The notes under the pieces are model-generated. The model worked only from the letters and a program-made list of their open reading frames with translations. It was not told where the DNA came from and did no database searches. Source: Nitzschia sp. DOCU1 (lineage: Eukaryota; Bacillariophyta; Bacillariophyceae; Bacillariales; Bacillariaceae). Taken from it: DNA of 64,000 nucleotides. The stretch covers positions 1,426,001-1,490,000 of the forward strand of contig OX595988.1 of NCBI GenBank assembly GCA_951394045.1, in the 5' to 3' direction. Positions 43,866 to 51,942 of the stretch are shown piece by piece. The position numbers and the translations under genes are program-made. Every line of letters begins with the position of its first letter. The first letter of the stretch is position 1.

Positions 43866-44152
43866 GCCCCTTGGATCCATCAGGCCGTGGATGTTCCTAA
43901 TTCTTTGACAGTCAAAGCGAACCAAATTGGGTTTGGCATGAAATCCTGGTGATTCGACTCCAAAGAGACAGTTTACGGCTCTTGGAGGAGGGGGCAATGA
44001 CAAGATGGTCCAGGACGCCCCTTGGATCCATCAGGCATGGATGTTCCTAATTCTTTGACTGTCAAAGTGGTGAAAACCAAATTGGGTTTGGCGCGAAATC
44101 CTGGTGGTGATTTGACTCCCAAGAGACAGTTTACGGCTCTTAGAGGAGGGGG
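43866..44152 (+). repeat. imperfect direct duplication of about 130 bp (two copies)
   Basis: Copy A (43866-43994) and copy B (44017-44152) share the block starting GCCCCTTGGATCCATCAGG, the GATGTTCCTAATTCTTTGAC block and the AGACAGTTTACGGCTCTT block. They differ by point changes and a gain of a few bases in copy B. Copy B leads into the sulfotransferase remnant, so the duplication seems to involve that gene's 5' part. Confidence 0.85.
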
Positions 44153-44989
44153 CCTCACAAATCGACGTTTGGTAGTGTCCAAGTGCAAATTGCTATTCTG
44201 TTATTACATTGAAAAGGTTGGCTGCTCCATGTTCAACCAGTTTCTCAGGCTGCTATGCGTATACCAACCAAATTTCTCTCCCGAAGAATGAGAATGGTTA
44301 GCCTCCAGCCACTTTGGAAGGATCACTCCAGATCATTATAATCTCACGGTACATGACCTGAGAAAACTTATCAAGGATGATTCATGGACCAAGGCCGTCT
44401 TTTTCCATGATCCCGCTGATAGGTTCTTTAGTGGCTTCAAATCCAAATGCGGAAAAGCAGATCTGGATGGAGGACGGCACTGTCGCGAAACTTTTGGAAA
44501 GTTTATAAATGAGAAGGGGCAGGAAAGGCCTATCCTTGGTGGAGACATTTGGAGCTTTCATCAAGCCATTGGAGTAGCTTCCAACTGTACACTTACCAAC
44601 CCGCACTTCAAACATGCTGCCCGTTTCTGTGGTGGCTTGGACTACACTATCGACCACTACCACAATTCGTCCATCTGTTGGACAAGAAGACAGTCCCTGG
44701 ACATGTCAAGACCTTATTTGATCACTTGGGTGTCGATCAAGAGTTGGCAGATGGGCTGGTGCAATGTGTGGTAAAGACTGGGGGCATTTTGCATCCCGTG
44801 GATGTTGAGAATATTTGAGAGAAATATGGTGTTAGATTGAGAGGCAACATTTTGGCCAGCCACAACACCAAATCAAACCCACTGACACCCAAAGATTACT
44901 TTGGATCTCCAGGAATGCTGAAGAATGCTTACAAGAAAGATTACGAAATGTTCCAGCTGCAACTGCCAAGCTGGGAAGATTTGCATTGA
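44017..44989 (+). pseudogene. decayed sulfotransferase (Sulfotransfer_2-like)
   Basis: This stretch encodes recognisable pieces of a PAPS-dependent Golgi-type carbohydrate sulfotransferase. The 5'-phosphosulfate loop region is KCKLLFCYYIEKVGCSMFNQ (usual form K-x-x-x-C-x-I-x-K-V-x-C-T/S). The 3'-phosphate region is KAVFFHDPADRFFSGFKSKC (usual form FVRDPxERLLSAY). A conserved C-terminal half follows (FCGGLDYTIDHYH; TPKDYFGSPGMLKNAYKKDY; LQLPSWEDLH). The frame is broken by a stop at 44289-44291, a frameshift near 44660 and a stop at 44816-44818. No splice pair rescues all three, so I call it a pseudogene. A hydrophobic segment near 43740-43790 might be the old membrane anchor. Confidence 0.75.
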
Positions 44990-45639
44990 GCATAATACCG
45001 CTCAAAAATTGGTTCACGATGTTTTTACTACTAGGTTCAGGCACGGTCGAGTATACTTGTGCAGTTCACCAAATGTCCATTACATTGCCCTTACTTGGGG
45101 TGGAGAGGACTTGGCTGTTCCTCACCTAAAGTAGGAGCAGCATCTACCGGCTTTGTCTCCTGGTCTTTCATCTCGCTTTAAGTGGGACCGCAATCCATCG
45201 TTTGGTCACAACGGAACGGCGGGAGGTACTGGCACTGTATTGTAAACCAAAGTCATGTTATAGCTACTCTAAAGATGTAAGGATCGACAAACTGTGAGTA
45301 GTAGATGAATTTGGACCTATTGTTCGTTCCAGCGCCCTAGTAGGGCTACTGATATGGAAAAGCAGCAAAAAGCTATCGTACTATTTGCAACAATGTAAAC
45401 ACATCTGGGCCACCGGCCGCTGCTCGTAGATCGAGCGACGACTGGTTTGACTGTTTCAGAAGAGGAGCCGGAGGGCGCGCCGAGCTGTGAGCATGCCATC
45501 CCCTCTGAGGTCGTGCCCAACAATCGCGGCAGCAACAATGATGCTTTCCAACAAGCAGGGGTCATACATCTTCAAGCGATCGTCTCCTTATCGCAATTTC
45601 AAATTAAAGTAACGACCCTAAATCAATATTCGACAAAGA
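44990..45639. other. intergenic, upstream of SEC22
   Basis: 650 bp between the sulfotransferase remnant and SEC22. It should contain the SEC22 promoter. The small ORFs show no motif. Confidence 0.35.
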
Positions 45640-46535
45640 ATGCCTCCGCTGCTCACTCAAGTCGCCAGGGTTTCCGATGGCCTTCCCCTGGTCGCTACCC
45701 AGACGCCTGCGCCAGGGATCCCTGTAACGACCAAAGATCAGCAAGAGGCCAAGGAAATCCTGAAAAAGATTACGTCAAGGTAAGTCGCTTTCTGAGCAAG
45801 CTTGGACAGTGTCGGCCACGATATATCCCGTGCCAGTTTCGCCAGTTGCTCCTTGCTAACTGATATTTCTGCCCCGAACTTTGTCACAGTATGTCAGGTA
45901 AAATGTCGATCACTGCAGGAGACAAAGTATTTTACTACATGACAAGGGACAGCCTTTGTTTCCTGTCCATGGCGGAAGCGAGATATCCGAAACGGCTCGC
46001 ATTTCTTTACCTCGATGAAATCGGTGATCTCGTATTGAGCGAGCTGGTGCGAGAGTTTGGCAACGAGGTAAGTGGCACCCTTTTGTGCATTCTCAATGAA
46101 ACCTCACCAGACTAAATGCTGAATCGTGACTCACCTCCCAATTTTGCAATATTCCTTTGGTGAATGTGTTCGTGGATGTTTTAGTGGCGTGACGAGGTTA
46201 ATAGCACAGCTAGGCCATTCCGATTCATTCATTATGACCCCATCATCCAACGCAAGCAGAAAGAGTTCCAGGATGAACGCCAGCAGCGATCAAAACTGAA
46301 CGATGATCTATCGGAGATTCAAAACATTATGAAAAAGAATATCAACGACATCTTAGATCGGGGTGAAAAACTCGATAATGTGCAAAATATCAGTCAAGAT
46401 CTGCTCAAGCAGTCAAGTGGATTCAAATGGGGGGCACGAAAATTAACTTTCCAGGCGCGGATGCAGCAATACTTACCGATGGTTGTGATTGGATTGATTG
46501 TCACATTTGTTGTTTACGTCAAGTTCTTTTGGTAA
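45640..46535 (+). CDS. SEC22: SEC22 R-SNARE
   Basis: Exons 45640-45779, 45890-46067 and 46185-46535 give 222 aa, close to the usual 215. Joins read KKITS|SMSGKMSI and REFGNE|WRDEVNSTARPF. SEC22 works in ER-Golgi traffic in both directions. The longin domain begins LLTQVARVSDGLPLVATQ and includes DKVFYYMTRDSLCFLSMAEA and AFLYLDEIGDLV. The R-SNARE helix is IQNIMKKNINDILDRGEKLD through ISQDLLKQSSGFKWGARKLT, with the zero-layer arginine in the DRGEKLD segment. The C-terminal anchor is YLPMVVIGLIVTFVVYVKFFW. The transposon begins about 430 bp downstream of the stop. Confidence 0.94.
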
Positions 46536-46953
46536 GAGATGAGTTTATCGATCGCTACAGGCTACATAGTATTCTACCTTGTGTGATTCTGGTCAAAATG
46601 AAGTATGATTGTATCGCAAGAATAGCTTCTACGTGTTGTACGCCCTGATACTGCTACGAAAGGCATACCAGGTAGCCCCATCTTTCTCTCTAGCCATAGC
46701 AACTTCTGTAGTGTTACAGTAGTAGTAGCAGCATGCGCCTGCAAGATTACCTGGTACCTGATGGAACCGTTCAGCCATTGTGGAGAGTGTGACACGTGGA
46801 AACTGGAGCGCAGAAGCCGTCGACGATCTTATCCGTGACTCAAGGAATCCTGCCTGATTGAATTTCCCGCCAAAGCGCACAGTGAGTTTTTCGGGCATGA
46901 TTTGGTTTTCTGAGCTATAAGAAATATATATAATATATACGTTGATGTATATG
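46536..46953. other. 3' flank of SEC22 up to the transposon
   Basis: 418 bp holding the SEC22 3' UTR. The last part (46917-46955) is a TA-rich run. No gene seen. Confidence 0.35.
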
Positions 46954-46962
46954 TATTCGGGG
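46954..46962. repeat. candidate target-site duplication, left copy
   Basis: TATTCGGGG, matching TATTAGGGG at 56253-56261 at 8 of 9 positions. Nine bp is the usual Mutator-superfamily duplication length. Confidence 0.55.
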
Positions 46963-46999
46963 ACATCTGAGCTGTAAAAAGGGTCATCTGAGCTGTAAG
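46963..46999 (+). repeat. left terminal inverted repeat
   Basis: The inner 22 bp (46978-46999, containing GGGTCATCTGAGCTGTAAG) match the reverse complement of 56216-56237 exactly. The outer part aligns with several mismatches and one indel. ATCTGAGCTGTAA also occurs twice in tandem, 19 bp apart, within this end. Confidence 0.75.
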
Positions 47000-47220
47000 G
47001 CCTGTCCTCCCACCCGTTCGAGCTTCCAAGAACAACTAACATAAGCCCCCAAATGACTTTATTTTGGTCCGTTGGGCATCAATTTTTTATCCAAACCACT
47101 GTTAGTCTGTCTGACAACCACCCCTTTACTCCGCGCCATTTCACTCGTCCGCAAAAAAACAAATTGGCTGATTGACGACTCTCACAATTTTTCAGTTCCT
47201 GTCATGCAACAACCACCCTT

Positions 47221-48188
47221 CACATGAATTCATATATCTCGCCGCCTACCTGTCCCTTTTCGATAATTCTTTCGACATCGTCACTAAAACGGCAAGACGC
47301 ACTTGGCAGAGGTCGAACCCGGGGGCTTCTACGGTTCAAATTCATGGAGACATCGAGAATTGAAAATTCAACAACCAACTTGACTTTCCTTAAAAAAGGC
47401 GTCCACCTCAATTCCTATATCTCGCCACCTACCTGTCCCTTTTCGATAATTCTTTCAACGGCGTCACTACAACGGCAAGACGCACTTGGCAGAGGTCGAA
47501 CCCGGGGGCTTCTACGGTTCAAATTCATGGAGAAATCGAGAATTGAAAATTCAACAACCAACTTGACTTTCCTTAAAAACGGCCTCCACATGAATTCCGA
47601 TATCTCGCCACCTACCTGTCCCTTGTCGGTAATTCTTTCAACGGCGTCACTACAAAGGCAAGACGCACTTGGCAGAGGTCGAACCCGGGGGCTTCTACGG
47701 TTCAAATTCATGGAGAAATCGAGAATTGAAAATTCAACAACCAACTTGACTTTCCTTAAAAACGGCCTCCACATGAATTCCTATATCTCGCCACCTACCT
47801 GTCCCTTGTCGGTAATTCTTTCAACGGCGTCACTACAACGGCAAGACGCACTTGGCAGAGGTCGAACCCGGGGGCTTCTACGGTTCAAATTTATGGAGAA
47901 ATCGAGAATTGAAAATTCAACAACCAACTTGACTTTCCTTAAAAAAGGCGTCCACCTCAATTCCTATATCTCGCCACCTACCTGTCCCTTGTCGGTAATT
48001 CTTTCAACGGCGTCACTACAACGGCAAGACGCACTTGGCAGAGGTCGAAACCGGGGGCTTCTACGGTTCAAATTCATGGAGAAATCGAGAATTGAAAATT
48101 CAACAAAGAACTAAACTTTCCTTGAAAAAGGCCTCCACATGAATTCCGATATCTCGCCACCTACCCGTCCCTTTTTGGTGATTGTTTC
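47221..48188 (+). repeat. 183-bp tandem array, 5.3 copies
   Basis: The landmark TCTCGCC recurs at 47237, 47420, 47603, 47786, 47969 and 48152, a strict 183-bp period. Copies are about 90-95% identical by eye. Because 183 is a multiple of three, a 296-codon frame stays open on the + strand (47224-48114) and a shorter one on the - strand. I see no independent sign that either is a protein. Each unit contains GGTTCAAATTC, which matches the tRNA/pol III B-box consensus at about 10 of 11 positions. Confidence 0.9.
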
Positions 48189-48306
48189 ACTTTAGTAATC
48201 TATAGGACGTTATCTAGCTTGTACCAAGTTTTTGTTACTCTAGCACAATCTGACCTAGACTTTTTTTAAAAACATAGATCTCTCACAATTTTAAAACCTA
48301 ATTTAA

Positions 48307-48495
48307 TCAAATGATGATCCCACGGCGGTGGTAACAGTGAACACAGCAGTTAGCTTCCGGTACACCAAAGTCTGCCATTTCTGACTCATTGCCTTCCTGG
48401 TCCTCATCCTCCTCATAGCCGCTGCCTTCCTCCATTTCTTCATCCTGTGTTCCCCCATGGTCAACTTGGTGGCCCTCTTCTTCCTCGTTTTCTCC

Positions 48496-48532
<37 letters not shown>

Positions 48533-48705
48533 TCGTCGTCGTCACTTTCATCCCCTGACAAATCAAACAGTGGGACCACTGCCACTGACCGATGTGTCAA
48601 ATCATAGACAATATGATGATCATGACACAGGTCAATGATCAATTTGTCCTTGATGAAAATTTGCTGGATGGCGGTCCTCATTTTGTGAGCAGTTTGTGCC
48701 TGCAA
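48307..48705 (-). CDS. acidic ORF inside the transposon, possibly a terminal exon
   Basis: The frame is open for 132 codons. It has no ATG until MRTAIQQIF (near 48681), but it begins just after TTTTACTTGCAG, which looks like a splice acceptor, so this may be a last exon. The sequence has DKLIIDLCHDHHIVYDLTHR, then DESDDDD, a run of twelve threonines from a (TAG)n microsatellite at about 48497-48531, and a Glu-rich region ending in NCCVHCYHRRG. The 106-bp array occupies the place where upstream exons would be. No family recognised. It may be non-coding or a decayed gene. Confidence 0.35.
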
Positions 48706-48784
48706 GTAAAATATTCAACGAGTAATTCAGTGTATTTTCCACGAGTACATGCACATGTGGGGAGTGAATTGCTCCAGTATTAGT

Positions 48785-49544
48785 GAGGTGGCGACAACTT
48801 CAGGATTAGAAATTGCATAGTGAAACGAGGTGGCGACAACTCCTACCATAGTATAGCTAGCTAGTAGTAAGAAGTTTGATATTGGATAGGGAGGTGGCGA
48901 CAATTTCAGGATTAGAAATTGCATAGTGAAACGAGGTGGCGACAACTCCTACCAGAGTATATCTAGCTAGTAGTAAGAAGTTTGATATTGGATAGCGAGG
49001 TGGCGACAACTTCAGGATTAGAAATTGCATAGTGAAACGAGGTGGCGACAACTCCTACCAGAGTATAGCTAGCTAGTAGTAAGAAATTTGATATTGGATA
49101 GCGAGGTGGTGACAACTTCAGGATTAGAAATTGCATAGTGAAACGAGGTGGCGACAACTCCTACCAGAGTATAGCTAGCTAGTAGTAAGAAATTTGATAT
49201 TGGATAGCAAGGTGGCGACAACTTCAGGATTAGAAATTGCATAGTGAAACGAGGTGGCGACAACTCCTACCAGAGTATAGCTAGCTAGTAGTAAGAAGTT
49301 TGATATTGGATAGCGAGGTGGCGACAATTTCAGGATTAGAAATTGCATAGTGAAACGAGGTGGCGACAACTCCTACCATAGTATAGCTAGCTAGTAGTAA
49401 GAAGTTTGATATTGGATAGCGAGGTGGCGACAACTTCAGGATTAGAAATTGCATAGTGAAACGAGGTGGCGACAACTCCTACCAGAGTATAGCTAGCTAG
49501 TAGTAAGAAGTTTGATATTGGATAGCGAGGTGGCGACAACTTCT
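48785..49544. repeat. 106-bp tandem array, 7 copies plus a partial
   Basis: The motif GAGGTGGCGACAAC opens each unit at 48785, 48891, 48997, 49103, 49209, 49315, 49421 and 49527 (the last a partial unit), and recurs 42 bp into each unit. This gives about 15 copies at alternating spacings of 42 and 64 bp, with minor variants (GACAAT; AAGGTGG). The array lies between the acidic ORF (-) and the 772-aa ORF (+), ending 55 bp before the latter's ATG. The 64-codon minus-strand ORF in each unit is a by-product of the repeat. Confidence 0.92.
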
Positions 49545-49598
49545 GTTAGATTTCTAAAAACTATCTTGCTCCAAAGTGCTGTTGTTTCATAAAAAAGG

Positions 49599-51917
49599 AT
49601 GAAGCGCTTCAGAGAAAGAGGTTGCCGTGCAGGACGGTATGCCAAGCATCAGCGCCAGTCAGCGCCATCTGGCATCTTTGGGCTGGGACCATCCATTGGA
49701 CTCCTATCCCAAGAAGAGCTTGGGCTGCAGACAAGGCTGCTCCGGGCACAGGTTGCTGCTGCTGAAGCTTTCACAGCAGTATTGTACCCGCCCACCAATA
49801 TCACCATCCAAGAACACTCCACTGTCAACTTGCCACCCACCAATATCTTAGAACATTCCCATGAAGCAACGGTTGTTTGGCCCACTTTTGAGGATCACTC
49901 AACAATTCCAAAATCCACTGCCCCCTTTGTTGTCCCACCACGCACTCGGGTTCTTCCACCACTCCCTACCAACCGCCATGCACCACCAGTGGGACTGCTA
50001 GACTGCAGTCAGTTTTTCAAAGTCAGTTTTGGAAAGGAAGATCCAAGAAGCATATTGTTTGTCTACGAGCATCACTTGGAGAAGCCAAGGAACCTTGATC
50101 GCTGGGATGATGCGCAGCGTTGGCAGGCATCAGAGAAAGTTTACATTGTCTTCCAAGATGATGAACAAATTGGAGTGGTGGAAAGACTGGACATCAACCC
50201 ACATTACCAAGTAAGGCTGGTAGACCTGCAGAAGTTCCTTCTTGGCTCTCCTCTCAAGGACAAGGTGAAGATTCTTGGATTTCAAACTAAATTCCAAGAC
50301 GACTTCATCCAAGTACACAACATTTCAGGAAATGCAGTGCTAGGGGTTCCATGGGAACCAACGATTGCAATTCTCAAGGACAAGGTGGCATCAAGTACCA
50401 CTGAACGAACTATCCGCCAAAAGGTTCATGTGGATGTTGGCTATACATCCAACCTCTCCACCAAACGCCACAACGGTTGTTCCTTGGGACTTACAAGGCC
50501 CAATGTACTGAAGGCGACGAAGACCGAACTGGGAAAGAAGGTCATGAAATCCACTGTCGCAATCTTGGATTTGGCCAAGGAAAAGTTTGCTGTCCATTCC
50601 TTCAATGATCCAACTAGGATCAAAGATTTCTATAAGAATCTTGGGGGAGCAGTCCCTTCAACGCGTGCAGCTAGAACTGACACCGAAGAACTGTGTGGCA
50701 TTCACGTCGACCAGCACAATGGGGCTCACCAAGTTGTATGGGCTTCTACCATTAAGGGCAAGTATCGCTACAGTCAGATCTTGTATGATCGAGCATCTAT
50801 CGACTCCTACTACCGCCGTTTGAACGAACATGGTCCCTGGCTACAATTCTGTGTTGACGTGTTGAAGAAACTTGGGAAAGATCGGTGGCACTTTGGGCCA
50901 ACTTCCTTCGACTCTAGTACCATTCGTGTAACAGCCCCAAAGGCTGTTCAGATTGGGAAACGGCCTTGTAACATGGATGTGGCAAGCTACTACCAACCGT
51001 TTGTTTCTGTCCTTGTGCGATTGGTGGTGTACCGAAAGGCCAGAGCTTATGATGTGTTCTCTCTGGTTTGCGCAATTGCTTCCTGTCCACACTCGGCTGT
51101 GTATCCGCTCCTGGCAGCTGAGATTCTGTGTAGTCTGGGTCAAGAGGAATCAACAGATCTTGGTCTCCAACTATTGAAATTGATGTGCCATCTCGATGGA
51201 AAGGACGAGGAAGATGATAGTCCCTTGTCCAAGACACTTTTTGAGCGTCCCCTGAGGTACTCAAAATATAGAAGTTATGAAGCCCCAGATGCAAAAGAAT
51301 GGAAGACGAATGTCAGAAAGGTCATGATGACAGTATCCGAGGTGACAAATGGTGAGGTAACCATGGATAACTACCATGATATTGTAAGGGCATTCAAGAA
51401 GGTAAAGCAGGTTGGAGATCTGGCTGCCAACCATGCAGTTGGGCTTTGTTCTCTTGTTGGCATCATTCCCAAAGAGTATCATCTTATGATCGCTGGAGGA
51501 GCCAAGAAGTTTCGCACCAGTCTGTTGAAGAAGTTTCCGGGACTACCAGCGCAAGAGGACATGATCATGCATTTGCAGTATGCGATTGATGCTATGGATT
51601 CTCCAAATGGTGGAGGTGACCCAATCGATGCACGCTGGATGGAGAATGTTGCATGCAAGATAGGGAGAATGACGAGTGGTGGCGATAAGCGGTTCTGGGA
51701 CGTGCTTGATATGGCATTTCCCGGACTCACTTACTCAACCCACAAGGATGGGCAGCGTTGTCTGACAGCCTTCACTGACAAGAAAGAAGTAGTGCTTGAT
51801 GGTACTCTTCTTGCCTTGGTAGGAAGTCGAGTTGTAATCAATGCAGAGTTCCTTTCGCTCATGAGGCTACAACCAAGAGGGACCCCCAAAAAGTGGATGA
51901 AAAAATACACACTATAA
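49599..51917 (+). CDS. 772-aa unrecognised protein of the MULE element
   Basis: A complete intronless frame from ATG to stop. I do not recognise the family. Residues 1-130 are basic then Pro/Thr-rich with a short internal repeat (PPTNITIQEHSTVNL / PPTNILEHSHEATVV). Residues 135-260 look like a compact alpha/beta domain (SILFVYEHHLEKPRNLDRWD, VYIVFQDDEQIGVVERLDIN). A second region has TEELCGIHVDQHNGAHQVVW and KYRYSQILYDRASIDSYYRR. The C-terminal 300 residues are mainly helical (YYQPFVSVLVRLVVYRKARA; AANHAVGLCSLVGIIPKEYH) and end in a basic tail (GTPKKWMKKYTL). No zinc finger, DDE triad, helicase or protease motif was seen. It converges on the transposase with 25 bp between stops. A DNA-binding or accessory role in transposition is only a guess. 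Confidence 0.75.
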   Translation: MKRFRERGCRAGRYAKHQRQSAPSGIFGLGPSIGLLSQEELGLQTRLLRAQVAAAEAFTAVLYPPTNITIQEHSTVNLPPTNILEHSHEATVVWPTFEDHSTIPKSTAPFVVPPRTRVLPPLPTNRHAPPVGLLDCSQFFKVSFGKEDPRSILFVYEHHLEKPRNLDRWDDAQRWQASEKVYIVFQDDEQIGVVERLDINPHYQVRLVDLQKFLLGSPLKDKVKILGFQTKFQDDFIQVHNISGNAVLGVPWEPTIAILKDKVASSTTERTIRQKVHVDVGYTSNLSTKRHNGCSLGLTRPNVLKATKTELGKKVMKSTVAILDLAKEKFAVHSFNDPTRIKDFYKNLGGAVPSTRAARTDTEELCGIHVDQHNGAHQVVWASTIKGKYRYSQILYDRASIDSYYRRLNEHGPWLQFCVDVLKKLGKDRWHFGPTSFDSSTIRVTAPKAVQIGKRPCNMDVASYYQPFVSVLVRLVVYRKARAYDVFSLVCAIASCPHSAVYPLLAAEILCSLGQEESTDLGLQLLKLMCHLDGKDEEDDSPLSKTLFERPLRYSKYRSYEAPDAKEWKTNVRKVMMTVSEVTNGEVTMDNYHDIVRAFKKVKQVGDLAANHAVGLCSLVGIIPKEYHLMIAGGAKKFRTSLLKKFPGLPAQEDMIMHLQYAIDAMDSPNGGGDPIDARWMENVACKIGRMTSGGDKRFWDVLDMAFPGLTYSTHKDGQRCLTAFTDKKEVVLDGTLLALVGSRVVINAEFLSLMRLQPRGTPKKWMKKYTL

Positions 51918-51942
51918 AATTATTCGCATCCGCACCTGTCAC

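Noticed and set aside
43990..44989. The sulfotransferase as an intact gene with introns
   Set aside because: Two stops and one frameshift fall inside or beside conserved blocks, and no GT-AG pairs remove them without losing those blocks.
47224..48114. A 296-aa protein encoded by the 183-bp array
   Set aside because: The frame is open because the period is a multiple of three, the opposite strand is also open, and there is no other sign of coding.
47221..48188. tRNA genes in the 183-bp units
   Set aside because: There is only a B-box-like string; I could not form an acceptor stem, anticodon arm or A-box around it.
48785..49544. CRISPR array or repeated 64-aa genes
   Set aside because: The units are contiguous direct repeats without unique spacers, in a eukaryotic transposon; the minus-strand ORFs simply repeat with the unit.
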